From an uncultured Oscillospiraceae bacterium (GTDB lineage: Bacteria > Bacillota > Clostridia > Oscillospirales > Oscillospiraceae): a stretch of DNA of 64,000 nucleotides. Every line of letters begins with the position of its first letter. The first letter of the stretch is position 1. A program made the position numbers and the translations under genes. The notes under the pieces were generated by a model. It made no database searches. It was given only the letters and a program-made list of their open reading frames with translations, and had not been told where the DNA came from. Where the stretch lies: contig CAJUEG010000002.1 of the NCBI GenBank assembly GCA_910584835.1, positions 36,317-100,316 of the forward strand, given 5' to 3'. Shown piece after piece: positions 1-9,786 of the stretch.

Positions 1-107
1 CGGGGACAGGTATTCCCGGTGACGGTCTTGACCTCGCCGTTCTCCAGGGTGACGGTGAGCGGGCAGCCCAGCGGGCAGTTGATGCAGATCAGATTCTTCT
101 CTTCCAT
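1..107 (-). CDS. DUF1667 protein (partial, runs off left edge)
   Basis: Only the first 35 codons are visible. They begin MEEKNLICINCPLGCPLTV, with the CxNCPxGC cysteine motif expected of the DUF1667 family, small Fe-S-type proteins found next to GlpA-like dehydrogenases in Clostridia. The ATG lies 4 bp downstream of the preceding oxidoreductase stop, so it is the last visible gene of the glycerol operon. By family and context it probably works with the two flavoproteins upstream; its exact role is not established. Confidence 0.8.
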   Translation of the reverse strand, partial: MEEKNLICINCPLGCPLTVTLENGEVKTVTGNTCP

Positions 108-111
108 CGTC

Positions 112-1380
112 TTACGCCTCCTCCAGAGTCACGGTGATGCCGCCCGCCTCGGGATGGTCCTTCAAATCCTTGGTCTTGAGGATCACGGTCTCCATCTCGC
201 CGGGGGCCAGTACGGGGCGCTTGCGGCTGAACACGCAGGCGTCCCCCGCATACACCGCCACCTTCTTATTCTTATAGACATTGCCCACCCGGAAACGCAG
301 GGTGACGGTGTCACCCGCCGCCTCGGGCCGGATGGCCACGGGCACGGTATAGCGCACGCCGTTCTCGCACTTGATGGGCAGGGCCTTATAATCCTCCTCG
401 GTCTTGCATCCGGAGGCGATGTAATCGGCGGCGTGGCGGCCGGCGGCCCCCGCCTCCTCGGACACGTAGTCCACCAGGTCGTGGACGTGGAGCACGTTGC
501 CCGCGGCGAACACGCCGGGGATGCTGGTCTCCAGGCTCTCGTTGACGGTGGGGCCGTTGGTGATGGGGTTGAGCTCCACCCCGGCGGACCGGCTCAGCTC
601 GTTTTCGGGAATGAGGCCGCAGGACAGCAGAAGGGTGTCGCACTCATAGCGCTCCTCGGTGCCGGGGATGGGCCGGCTGCGCTCGTCCACCTGGGCGATG
701 GTGATGGCCTCGACGCGCTTCTTGCCCTCGATGTCCACCACCGTGTGGCTCAGCTTCAGGGGGATGCCGTAGTCGTCCAGGCACTGGACGATGTTCCGCT
801 TCAGGCCGCCGGAGTAGGGCATCAGCTCGGCCACCACCTGGACCTTGGCCCCCTCCAGGGTCATGCGGCGGGCCATGATGAGGCCGATGTCGCCGGAGCC
901 CAGGATGACCACCTTGCGGCCGGGCATATAGCCCTCCATGTTCACCAGCCGCTGGGCCGTGCCCGCGGTGTAGATGCCCGCCGGACGGCAGCCGGGAATG
1001 CTCAGCGCGCCCCGGGGCCGCTCCCGGCAGCCCATGGCCAGGATGACCGCCTTGGGGTGGAGCTGGAACAGCCCGTCCTCCCGGTTCATGGCGGTGACGG
1101 TCTTGTCCGCCGCCAGGTCCAGCACCATGGTGTTCAGCTTATAGGGGATGTCCAGCTTCTTCACCTGCTCGATGAAGCGCCCGGCGTACTCGGGGCCGGT
1201 GAGCTCCTCCTTGAAGGTGTGCAGGCCGAAGCCGTTATGGATGCACTGGTTGAGGATGCCGCCCAGCTCGTTGTCCCGCTCCAGGATGAGGATGTCGCGC
1301 ACGCCCGCCTCGTGGGCGGCGACCGCCGCGGCCAGCCCCGCGGGGCCGCCGCCGATGATAACAAGTTCGTATTCTCTCAT
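112..1380 (-). CDS. FAD/NAD(P)-dependent oxidoreductase of the glycerol operon
   Basis: 422 aa pyridine-nucleotide-disulfide-type flavoprotein. A GGGPAG dinucleotide-binding motif lies at residues 10-15 and a second nucleotide-binding loop (GSGDIG) near residues 155-165. Cys46 in the segment NQCIHNGFG is typical of the GlpB-like/thioredoxin-reductase-like subunits that pair with anaerobic GlpA. It sits between the GlpA-like gene (16 bp upstream) and DUF1667 (4 bp downstream). I infer that it carries electrons from glycerol-3-phosphate oxidation; the electron acceptor cannot be read from sequence. Confidence 0.85.
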   Translation of the reverse strand: MREYELVIIGGGPAGLAAAVAAHEAGVRDILILERDNELGGILNQCIHNGFGLHTFKEELTGPEYAGRFIEQVKKLDIPYKLNTMVLDLAADKTVTAMNREDGLFQLHPKAVILAMGCRERPRGALSIPGCRPAGIYTAGTAQRLVNMEGYMPGRKVVILGSGDIGLIMARRMTLEGAKVQVVAELMPYSGGLKRNIVQCLDDYGIPLKLSHTVVDIEGKKRVEAITIAQVDERSRPIPGTEERYECDTLLLSCGLIPENELSRSAGVELNPITNGPTVNESLETSIPGVFAAGNVLHVHDLVDYVSEEAGAAGRHAADYIASGCKTEEDYKALPIKCENGVRYTVPVAIRPEAAGDTVTLRFRVGNVYKNKKVAVYAGDACVFSRKRPVLAPGEMETVILKTKDLKDHPEAGGITVTLEEA

Positions 1381-1396
1381 GGTCTCAGCCCCTCCC

Positions 1397-2827
1397 TTAG
1401 ATGGCGTCCTTGTTGACGCCCACGATCAGCTCGGACCCCGCGCCCGCCTTGGTGATGGCGCTCTGGTCCACGCCCAGCTCCCGGGCCAGGATCTCCATGA
1501 CCCTGGGGGAGCAGAAGCCGCCCTGGCACCGGCCCATGCCGGCCCGGACGCGGCGCTTCACCCCGTCCACGCTCCGGGCTCCCGGCACGCGGTGGATGGC
1601 GTCGATGATCTCGCCCTCGGTGACCGTCTCGCAGCGGCAGATGACGGTGCCGTAGGCGGGGTTCTCCTTGATGAGGGCGGCGTGGGCCTGGTCGTCCAGC
1701 CCCTTGGGGTCCAGGATGCCCTTCCGCTTGGGGTCGAAGGCCGGGTTCTCCTCCAGCTTGAGGATGTCCCTGACAATGCCGCTCACCATCACGCCGATGG
1801 CGGGGGCGGAGGACAGGCCGGGAGACTCGATGCCCGCGCAGTCCACAAAGCCGGGCGCAGCCTCGCCGATGAAGAACTCGTGGCGGGCTTCATGGGCCCG
1901 CAGGCCGGCGAAGCTGGTGATGGTCTGGCGCAGGGGCACGTCCTTCACCGCCAGGCCGCACTTGGCGCGCACCTCGTCCAGTCCGGCCTGGGTGGTGGCC
2001 ACCCCCTCCTTGTCCTCGATGTCGATGGCGGTGGGGCCCACGATGATATTGCCGTGGACGGTGGGGGCCACCAGCACGCCCTTGCCGAACTTGCCGGGGA
2101 GCTGGAAAATGGTGTGGCTCACGTGGCCCTGGGCCGAGTGGTCCAGCAGGAAATAGTCGCCCCGGCGGGGGGTGATGGTCATGGGGTCGTCGGACACCAT
2201 GTTGTGCAGCTTGTCGGCGTACACCCCGGCGGCGTTGACCACCACCCTGGCCTCCACATCCCCCCGGGAGGTGGACAGCTTCCAGCCCCCGTCGATCTTC
2301 TCAACGCCGGTGACCTCGGTGTCGAATTGGAACCTCACGCCGTTGTGGGCGGCGTTCTCCGCCAGCGCGAAGGTGAGCCCGAAGGGGCACACAATGGCCC
2401 CGGTGGGGGCGTACAGGGCGGCCACCGCCTGGTCGCTGATGTTGGGCTCCATCCTGACCAGCTCGTCCCGCTCCACAATGCGCAGGCCCTCCACCCCGTT
2501 GGCCACGCCGTTCTCATACAGCTTGTTCAGGGCGGGGCGGTCGTCCTCGCTGACCATGACCACAAGGCTTCCGTTGTTCTCGTAGGGGAAGTCCAGCTCC
2601 TTGGACAGCGCGGGCATCAGGCGGCTGCCCTCCACGTTCAGCTTTGCCATCAGCGAGCCGTTGGCGGCGTCGTACCCCGCGTGGACGATGGCGCTGTTGG
2701 CCTTGGAGGTGCCGCAGCACACGTCCTCCTCCCGCTCCAGCACCAGCACGTCCGCCTTGCAGCGGGACACCTCCCGGGCGATGGCGCAGCCGGACACTCC
2801 CGCGCCGATGATGACGATATCAACCAT
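1397..2827 (-). CDS. glpA: GlpA-like glycerol-3-phosphate dehydrogenase with [2Fe-2S] C-terminal domain
   Basis: 476 aa. An N-terminal DAO-type FAD domain (GAGVSG at residues 8-13) is followed by a C-terminal BFD-like domain with CRCETVTEGE and CQGGFC cysteine clusters that should bind a [2Fe-2S] centre. This is the usual architecture of clostridial anaerobic glycerol-3-phosphate dehydrogenases (glycerol-3-P to dihydroxyacetone-P). The ATG at 2827 follows an AGGAGGAG site. It lies between glpK and the flavoprotein in one operon. Related L-2-hydroxyglutarate-type oxidases share the fold; the glpK neighbour decides the call. Confidence 0.85.
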   Translation of the reverse strand: MVDIVIIGAGVSGCAIAREVSRCKADVLVLEREEDVCCGTSKANSAIVHAGYDAANGSLMAKLNVEGSRLMPALSKELDFPYENNGSLVVMVSEDDRPALNKLYENGVANGVEGLRIVERDELVRMEPNISDQAVAALYAPTGAIVCPFGLTFALAENAAHNGVRFQFDTEVTGVEKIDGGWKLSTSRGDVEARVVVNAAGVYADKLHNMVSDDPMTITPRRGDYFLLDHSAQGHVSHTIFQLPGKFGKGVLVAPTVHGNIIVGPTAIDIEDKEGVATTQAGLDEVRAKCGLAVKDVPLRQTITSFAGLRAHEARHEFFIGEAAPGFVDCAGIESPGLSSAPAIGVMVSGIVRDILKLEENPAFDPKRKGILDPKGLDDQAHAALIKENPAYGTVICRCETVTEGEIIDAIHRVPGARSVDGVKRRVRAGMGRCQGGFCSPRVMEILARELGVDQSAITKAGAGSELIVGVNKDAI

Positions 2828-2911
2828 GCAAGTTCACTCCTCCTCTAATACTTTTCTTCCAAAAACCGGATCCCCGGTTGGCAGGCGTTTTTGCCGCTCC
2901 CGCAGCGGCCC

Positions 2912-4750
<1,839 letters not shown>

Positions 4751-5830
4751 TTACTTCACCGCCATCACCAGCACCTGGCAGGGGTTCCACGCGTCCCACA
4801 GGGTGGGGAAGCACTCCAGCTCGGTAAAGCCCACCGCCCGGTAAAAGGCGTTGGTGCGGTCGTACTCGGGGTAGCGGCCCTCCTGGACGGTCTTGACCTG
4901 GAGAAAGGCGTACCCCCGCTCCTTAGCGCAGCGGTAAAGCGCCCCAAACAGCCGCCGGCCCACCCCAGCCCGGTGCAGCCCGGGCCGGACGCCCATGACG
5001 TATATCTCCCCCGCCTTGGGTGCGGTCTCTTTCAGCGCGGCAAAGCCCACGGCCTTTCCGTCCTCCACCGCCGCCCAGAAGGGCAGCCCCCGGCTGACCC
5101 GGACGTACTCCGCCGTGCTGTCCGGCAGGCCGAACCAATCGGGTAAGTCCGCCAGCACCGACGCGGCGGCGGCCTCCCTCTCCTCCGGGCCGTCCACCGG
5201 GCGGACGCACACCGCCGCCCCCGGCCGGGCGCAGTACTCCTCGAAGGCCGCCCGGTCCAGCCGGAAGGTGAGCCCGTCATAGGTCCCGCCCCGCACCTGC
5301 CGGATGCCCTCCTTGCGCCGGCACTCCCGGAAGCCCAGCTTTTCCGCCAGGGCAATCATCCGGGCGTTGCCCGACCAGGTCTGGGTGTACAGGTCGGTAT
5401 ACCCGCCCTCCAGGTGGTAGCGGATGAAAGCCGCCAGGGCCTGGGCCCCCCAGCCGCCGTTCCAATAGGCGGGGTCGTGGATGTCCAGCCCCACCGCCCA
5501 GCGGGCCTTTTGCCGCTCCTCCTCCGTCTCCGGGGCCTTCTCCAGCCAATTGCAGTCCCCGTCGATGCAGTAGCAGTTTACCGCGCCCAGATGGACGCCG
5601 TCCCAGGTGTCCAGCTCCAGGCAGCGGCGGTGGTCCGGCCTGGGCTTGGCCAGCCACTCCAGCTCCTTTTTGCGGTGGGCCTCCGGGTCGAAGGTCCTGA
5701 GCTCCTCCTCCGTCTCCCAGGGGGCGTCCCACAGAGCCCACTCGGTCTGGACGGTGTTCCAGCGGATCTCGTCGTCGATGTCGCTCTCCCGCATGTCCCG
5801 CAGGATGATGTTGTGGTACTTGAGTTCCAT
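4751..5830 (-). CDS. tandem GNAT-domain acetyltransferase
   Basis: 359 aa made of two GNAT folds. Residues about 1-185 form a RimJ/RimL-like domain (IILRDMRESDIDDEIRWN start, RMIALAEKLGFRECRR). Residues about 195-359 form a second domain whose acetyl-CoA loop reads RAGVGRRLFGAL. It should transfer an acetyl group from acetyl-CoA to an amine; the substrate is unknown. Its ribosome site GGAGG is inside a hairpin preceded by a 14-codon leader ORF, so expression is probably controlled in the leader. A second tandem GNAT lies at 48194-49153 with a comparable leader. Confidence 0.85.
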   Translation of the reverse strand: MELKYHNIILRDMRESDIDDEIRWNTVQTEWALWDAPWETEEELRTFDPEAHRKKELEWLAKPRPDHRRCLELDTWDGVHLGAVNCYCIDGDCNWLEKAPETEEERQKARWAVGLDIHDPAYWNGGWGAQALAAFIRYHLEGGYTDLYTQTWSGNARMIALAEKLGFRECRRKEGIRQVRGGTYDGLTFRLDRAAFEEYCARPGAAVCVRPVDGPEEREAAAASVLADLPDWFGLPDSTAEYVRVSRGLPFWAAVEDGKAVGFAALKETAPKAGEIYVMGVRPGLHRAGVGRRLFGALYRCAKERGYAFLQVKTVQEGRYPEYDRTNAFYRAVGFTELECFPTLWDAWNPCQVLVMAVK

Positions 5831-5842
5831 GCTTGAAAATTT

Positions 5843-5863
5843 CCTCCAAAATAAATTTGGAGG
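5843..5863 (-). promoter_or_regulatory. hairpin sequestering the GNAT ribosome-binding site
   Basis: On the minus-strand RNA, CCTCCAAA and TTTGGAGG form a perfect 8-bp stem with a 5-nt loop. The 3' arm is the ribosome site for the gene starting at 5830. The 5' arm overlaps a segment able to pair instead with leader codons 9-11, so two structures exclude each other. Confidence 0.55.
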
Positions 5864-5870
5864 GCGGGTT

Positions 5871-5915
5871 TTATCTGACGCAGGCCCTCCAGCCGCGCGC
5901 GGTGTTCTTTTTCAT
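5871..5915 (-). CDS. putative leader peptide of the tandem GNAT gene
   Basis: A 14-codon ORF, MKKNTARGWRACVR, with AAAGGAG 13 nt upstream, downstream of a promoter and just ahead of the GNAT gene. Codons 9-11 contain GGAGGGC (5884-5890), which can pair with GCCCTCC (5859-5865). The latter can alternatively pair with the GNAT ribosome site. That overlap, not the length, is the reason to list it. Confidence 0.4.
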   Translation of the reverse strand: MKKNTARGWRACVR

Positions 5916-5953
5916 AATGTGATACGCTCTCCTTTCTGTGTTGGGATAGAAGT

Positions 5954-5982
5954 ATTCTACCATACCAGTGGTGGAAAGGCAA
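5954..5982 (-). promoter_or_regulatory. sigma-A promoter of the tandem GNAT gene
   Basis: Minus-strand TTGCCT, 17-bp spacer, TAGAAT with an extended TGG, giving a start near 5947 and a leader of about 115 nt that includes the leader ORF. Confidence 0.55.
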
Positions 5983-5983
5983 G

Positions 5984-6014
5984 AAAAAAGCCGCGCAGGT
6001 ACCCCCGCGCGGCT
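5984..6014 (-). terminator. terminator of the XRE-TPR gene
   Basis: AGCCGCGC/GCGCGGCT stem with a 10-nt loop, followed on the minus strand by six U residues, 20 bp past the stop of the regulator gene. Confidence 0.8.
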
Positions 6015-6033
6015 CTTTTCTTGGGGCCTGTGT

Positions 6034-7056
6034 TCACAGCGCCTTCAGCCGGGCGATCTCCCGGCGCACCTTGTCAGCCGTCTCGCCGGTGCGGGTGTCC
6101 CACTGCTCCGCCAGCACGGCGATCTCCTCCTCCAGGGCGGCCACCGCCCCGGGGATATCCCCGTCCAGCTCGCACACCTGGGCGATGGACTCCAGGCTGT
6201 CCACATACTTGGGCGCGGGCTGGAGGTCGAAGGCCCGGCGGTAATTCTCCTTCGCCTCATCATACCGCCCGGCGCGGGCCATCACATCCCCCATGGACCA
6301 CCAGACGCTCCACTCCGACCGCCAGTCCCGGCACATCTGCTCCCAGACGGCCATGGCCCCCTCCCGGTCCCCCGCGGCCTGGGCGATGAGGCCCCGGTAC
6401 AGCGGCGTGCGGAAGGTGCCGTCCACCGGCTCCATCCGCCCAAGCCAGGCGCGGGCCTCGTCCAGCCGCCCGTCGTCGATGAGCTGGTCCAGCAGCCACA
6501 TATAGCCGCTCCGGCAGTCCGGGTTTTTCTCCAAAAACGCCTCGTACCAGCGGATGAGCTCCCGGTGGTTGGTGTAGCACCAGTCGGCCAGCTTTCCCCC
6601 CATGGCGTGGACCAGCTCGTCGTGGGCGTCCTTGCACATGGGGTCCCGGGTCAGGGACTCCATGGCGTACTGCGCCGCCCGGGCCCGGTGCTCGTCCGCC
6701 AGGTGGTTTTCCATGTCGGCCAGCAGCTCGTGGGGGCGGCCGTTGTCCGGCTCCCTCCGGGCCTTTTCCAGCAGGAACGCCCGGTCCCCCTCCACCACGG
6801 CGGGGTCCAGCACCTGCTCGTCCCACAGCATGTTCTGGATGCGCTCCATCCGGGTGTCGTCGGACAGGGCGAACAGCGCGTCGATGGTGACGCCGAAATA
6901 GGCGGAGATGGCGGGCAGCAGCTGCACGTCGGGCAGCGCCGCCTCCCGCTCCCACTTGCTCACCGCCTGGGGGCTGACGTTCAGATGCTGGGCCAGCGCC
7001 TCCTGGGTGACCCCCCGCTGCACGCGCAGCGCTTTGATTTGATTTCCCAATTCCAT
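6034..7056 (-). CDS. XRE-family regulator with TPR-like C-terminus
   Basis: 340 aa. An N-terminal XRE helix-turn-helix (residues about 5-60, with GVTQEALAQHLNVSPQAVSKWE as its hallmark) is followed by an alpha-helical stretch of short paired helices like tetratricopeptide repeats. This layout occurs in Firmicutes regulators that sense peptides or protein partners through the TPR part. The ATG follows GGAGG by 8 nt. It is a single-gene unit with its own promoter (7099-7127) and terminator. Its target genes are unknown. Confidence 0.85.
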   Translation of the reverse strand: MELGNQIKALRVQRGVTQEALAQHLNVSPQAVSKWEREAALPDVQLLPAISAYFGVTIDALFALSDDTRMERIQNMLWDEQVLDPAVVEGDRAFLLEKARREPDNGRPHELLADMENHLADEHRARAAQYAMESLTRDPMCKDAHDELVHAMGGKLADWCYTNHRELIRWYEAFLEKNPDCRSGYMWLLDQLIDDGRLDEARAWLGRMEPVDGTFRTPLYRGLIAQAAGDREGAMAVWEQMCRDWRSEWSVWWSMGDVMARAGRYDEAKENYRRAFDLQPAPKYVDSLESIAQVCELDGDIPGAVAALEEEIAVLAEQWDTRTGETADKVRREIARLKAL

Positions 7057-7098
7057 ATCATGTTCCTCCGGTCAGATCATTCACTCGAGCGTACCCTT

Positions 7099-7127
7099 AT
7101 CATACCCGAATTGCCGCCGGGGCGCAA
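7099..7127 (-). promoter_or_regulatory. sigma-A promoter of the XRE-TPR gene
   Basis: Minus-strand TTGCGC, 17-bp spacer, TATGAT; start near 7092, a few tens of bases before the ATG at 7056. Confidence 0.5.
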
Positions 7128-7453
7128 TGATCCGGTTTTCCACTTGAATCAACCGCAGGTTGCGGATGGGAAGCGCGAGGATAGCCGCGCAGGGGGGCTT
7201 GGACTGAAGCGAAGGCAAAAGCCCAGCCGCAGCGAAGCGGCGGCTGGTTTTGCCCGAGTCGGAGGGGCGTTGTGTGCCGGTGGCACACGTCCAACGCCGA
7301 CCGAGCCGAAGGCGAGACAGCGACCCGGCCGCGCGGCCAATCCGAGCGTGACAAGGAGACTAATCGCCCGCGCGTCGCGGAGGCTTCGCGGCACGACTAC
7401 AGGTTGCGCCGGACGGCAGGCAAAAGCGCCGGGTTTCCCCGGCGCTTCCCCTG
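7128..7453. other. gene-free, palindrome-rich intergenic element
   Basis: About 320 bp with no credible gene; its ORFs lack ribosome sites and family resemblance. It has two long stems: GGCAAAA..CCAGCCG/CGGCTGG-TTTTGCC (7214-7254, 2-nt bulge) and GGCGTTG-TGTGCC/GGCACA..CAACGCC (7266-7298). More GC-rich repeats follow at 7350-7400. It may be a dispersed intergenic repeat or a structured RNA; no promoter was seen. Confidence 0.5.
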
Positions 7454-8008
7454 TTATCCCAGCGGCTTCCCCTCAGCGTCAAACAGGGGCAGCTTCTCCA
7501 GGAAGAGGATGTCCTCCCGGCCCGCGGCGTCCCCCTCGGCCAAAATGGCCATCCGGCCCGCCACGATGCCCCCCGCCTGGTCCACCAGGCTCTCCACCGC
7601 CGACAGCGACCCGCCGGTGGAAATCACGTCGTCCAGGATCAGGATGCGCCTGCCCCGCATTTTTTTCGCATCCGCCCCGTCCATGTACAGCTTCTGCTCC
7701 CCGGCGGTGGTGATGGAGCGGTCCACCGCCTCGAACACCCCGTCCATGTACAGCTTGGGGGACTTGCGCACCAGGAAGTACTCGTTGCGGCCGCTCTGCC
7801 GGGCCATCTCGTGGACCAGGGGGATGGCCTTGGCCTCCGGGGCCACCATGTAGTCGAACTCCGGGGCAATCTTCAAAAGCTCCCGGGCGCAGGCGCAGGT
7901 GAGTTCCACGTCGCCGAAGATCACGAAGGCCCCGATCATCAGCTTGTCGCTGATGGGGCACAGGGGGAGCCGGCGCGTGAGGCCCGCCACGTGCATTTCA
8001 TAGGTCAT
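7454..8008 (-). CDS. phosphoribosyltransferase (purine/xanthine PRT-like)
   Basis: 184 aa type I phosphoribosyltransferase. The PRPP-binding signature RILILDDVISTGGS lies near residues 118-132. The enzyme should couple a free base with PRPP to make a nucleotide. It is divergent from a guanine/hypoxanthine-type permease controlled by a guanine-class riboswitch, so purine salvage is the likely role. Resemblance is closest to adenine/xanthine PRTs, but the base cannot be assigned from sequence. It has a consensus promoter and a palindrome at the start site. Confidence 0.8.
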   Translation of the reverse strand: MTYEMHVAGLTRRLPLCPISDKLMIGAFVIFGDVELTCACARELLKIAPEFDYMVAPEAKAIPLVHEMARQSGRNEYFLVRKSPKLYMDGVFEAVDRSITTAGEQKLYMDGADAKKMRGRRILILDDVISTGGSLSAVESLVDQAGGIVAGRMAILAEGDAAGREDILFLEKLPLFDAEGKPLG

Positions 8009-8025
8009 AACCGCTCATCTCCAGT

Positions 8026-8073
8026 TGTAATTTATTACATCCCCATTATACTATCCCTGTCCTATCTTGTCAA
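8026..8073 (-). promoter_or_regulatory. consensus promoter with palindrome at the start site (PRT gene)
   Basis: Minus strand: perfect TTGACA (8068-8073), 17-bp spacer, TATAAT (8045-8050). The predicted start falls at the edge of a TGTAAT-TT-ATTACA palindrome (8026-8039), a good position for a repressor. The regulator is unknown. Confidence 0.65.
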
Positions 8074-8115
8074 AATGTAATGAAGTTTTGGCGAAAGGAA
8101 AAAAACTGTAGAATC

Positions 8116-8142
8116 TTGGCAGGAGATGTGATATGCTAATAT
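8116..8142 (+). promoter_or_regulatory. promoter of the riboswitch-controlled permease
   Basis: TTGGCA (8116-8121), 15-bp spacer and an extended -10, TGC-TAATAT (8137-8142), giving a start just ahead of the aptamer. Confidence 0.5.
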
Positions 8143-8151
8143 TGTCAATTT

Positions 8152-8228
8152 CATATCCTTCGGTATAATCGGAACAGGATGGGTTCCGAGTCTCTACGGC
8201 CTGACCGATTCAGGCGGCTACCGATCAA
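8152..8228 (+). promoter_or_regulatory. purine (guanine-class) riboswitch aptamer
   Basis: The three-way-junction pattern is complete. J1/2 is TATAATC. P2 is GGAAC/GTTCC (8171-8187) with 7-nt loop AGGATGG. J2/3 is TCTCTAC. P3 is GCCTG/CAGGC (8199-8215) with 7-nt loop ACCGATT, and J3/1 is GGCTA. The GG of loop 2 can kiss the CC of loop 3, as in the xpt family. The base at the position equivalent to nucleotide 74 of xpt is C, which marks the guanine/hypoxanthine class rather than adenine (U). P1 is short (CGG/CCG plus flanks). Confidence 0.85.
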
Positions 8229-8237
8229 CAGAACAGG

Positions 8238-8275
8238 TCCGGAAGTTCAATCTGCTTTCCGGGCTGATTTTGTTT
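8238..8275 (+). terminator. riboswitch expression-platform terminator
   Basis: CCGGAAG...CTTTCCGG stem followed by GATTTTGTTTT. Placed between aptamer and gene, it predicts an OFF switch: bound guanine promotes termination before the permease. Confidence 0.65.
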
Positions 8276-8321
8276 TCCCGCTCCGATGGTTCCGAAGGAA
8301 ATTCTGGAGAGGGAGTTTTTT

Positions 8322-9743
8322 ATGGAGAAAATCTTCAAACTCAAGGAAAACGGGACCACGGTGCGCACCGAGATCGTGGCCGGCCTGACCACGTTCATGA
8401 CGATGGCCTACATCATCGCCCTGAACCCCAACCTGCTCACCGGCTTTGACGTGGGCTCCGCATTGTGGAACGGCGTGTTCCTGGCCACCTGCCTGGCCTC
8501 CGCCCTGGCCATGTTCGTCATGGCCTTCCTGGCCAACAAGCCCTTCTGCCTGGCCCCCGGCATGGGCCTGAACAGCTTCTTTGCCGTCGTGGTGGCCAAC
8601 ATCGCGGGCATCACCGGCATGAGCTACGTGGCCAGCTTCCAGGCGGCGCTGATTATCATCCTCATCGAGGGCATTGTGTTCCTGGTGCTGTCCGTGCTCA
8701 ACGTCCGCGAGAAGATTGTGGAGGCCATCCCTCTGGGCGTGCGCCTGGGCATCGCCCCCGCCATCGGCCTGATGCTGATGAACATCGGCCTGGGCTCCAA
8801 CGCGGGCGTGTACTCCGACAAGGGCGGCCCCTTCTTCGTCATGCGGGACTTCTTCGGCGCCCTCACCGCCACCGCCGCCCGGGACAGCATGGGCTCCGGC
8901 TACAGCCAGATGGTGCTCCAGGTGGTCACCATGTTCGTGGGGCTGTTCGTCATTGTGCTGCTGGCCAAGAACGGCGTGAAGGGCGCGGTGCTCATCGGCA
9001 TGCTGGCCGCCTCCGTCATCTACTGGATCGGCTCCTTCGCCTTCCTGGGCGCCAACCCCTTCGCCTCCCTGGCCACCGCCTCCTTCCTGCCCCCCTTCGC
9101 CGACATGGCCGCCACCACCCTGTTTAAGTTCAACTTCCAGGGCTTTATGGACATCAGCTGGTTCACCATCGTCACCCTGGTCATCACCTTCTGCATGATC
9201 GACATGTTCGACACCATCGGCACCCTGGTGGGCACCGCCTCCCGGGCGGGCATGGTGGACAAGCAGGGCCGCATGCCCAACATGAAGGAGGCCCTGCTGG
9301 CCGACGCCGTCGGCACCGTGGCCGGCGCCTGCACCGGCACCTCCACCGTCACCACCTTCGTGGAGTCCGCCTCCGGCGTGGAGGCCGGCGGCCGCACCGG
9401 CCTGACCGCCCTGACCTGCGGCGTGCTGTTCCTGGCCTGCATCTTCATCGCCCCCATCGCGGCCATCATCCCCGCCGCCGCCACCTCCGCCGCCCTGATC
9501 TACGTGGGCGTGCTGATGCTCCAGGGCCTGAAGAACGTCAACTTCGACGATATGGACCAGATGGTGCCCGTGGCGCTGATGCTCATCGCCATGCCCATCT
9601 CCAGCTCCATCGGCCACGCCATCGGCATCGGCCTCATCTCCTACACCGTCATCAAGGTGTTCTCTGGCAAGGCCAAGGACGTGTCCGTCCTCACCTACGT
9701 GATTTCCGCGCTGTTCCTCGTCAAGTTCTTCCTGATTGTGTGA
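8322..9743 (+). CDS. pbuG: NCS2-family guanine/hypoxanthine permease (PbuG/AzgA type)
   Basis: 473 aa polytopic membrane protein of the AzgA branch of NCS2, with the family blocks MTMAYIIALNPN near the N-terminus and TSTVTTFVESASGVEAGG in the middle. It should import purine bases by proton symport. The start at MEKIFKLKENG was chosen because GGGAG lies 6 nt upstream; an upstream in-frame ATG at 8286 lies in the terminator tail region. A guanine-class riboswitch upstream agrees with a guanine/hypoxanthine substrate. Confidence 0.9.
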   Translation: MEKIFKLKENGTTVRTEIVAGLTTFMTMAYIIALNPNLLTGFDVGSALWNGVFLATCLASALAMFVMAFLANKPFCLAPGMGLNSFFAVVVANIAGITGMSYVASFQAALIIILIEGIVFLVLSVLNVREKIVEAIPLGVRLGIAPAIGLMLMNIGLGSNAGVYSDKGGPFFVMRDFFGALTATAARDSMGSGYSQMVLQVVTMFVGLFVIVLLAKNGVKGAVLIGMLAASVIYWIGSFAFLGANPFASLATASFLPPFADMAATTLFKFNFQGFMDISWFTIVTLVITFCMIDMFDTIGTLVGTASRAGMVDKQGRMPNMKEALLADAVGTVAGACTGTSTVTTFVESASGVEAGGRTGLTALTCGVLFLACIFIAPIAAIIPAAATSAALIYVGVLMLQGLKNVNFDDMDQMVPVALMLIAMPISSSIGHAIGIGLISYTVIKVFSGKAKDVSVLTYVISALFLVKFFLIV

Positions 9744-9753
9744 CAAGACGCGC

Positions 9754-9786
9754 AAAAGCCCGGCCCCCGCGGGGGCCGGGCTTTTT
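9754..9786. terminator. bidirectional terminator
   Basis: AAAAGCCCGGCCCCC/GGGGGCCGGGCTTTT, a near-perfect stem with A- and T-tracts on both sides, between the convergent permease gene and the TIM-barrel gene. Confidence 0.9.

Noticed and set aside
7272..7853. 193-codon plus-strand ORF over the palindromic spacer and PRT gene
   Set aside because: Made of hairpin repeats and the reverse of the PRT gene; no promoter or ribosome site.
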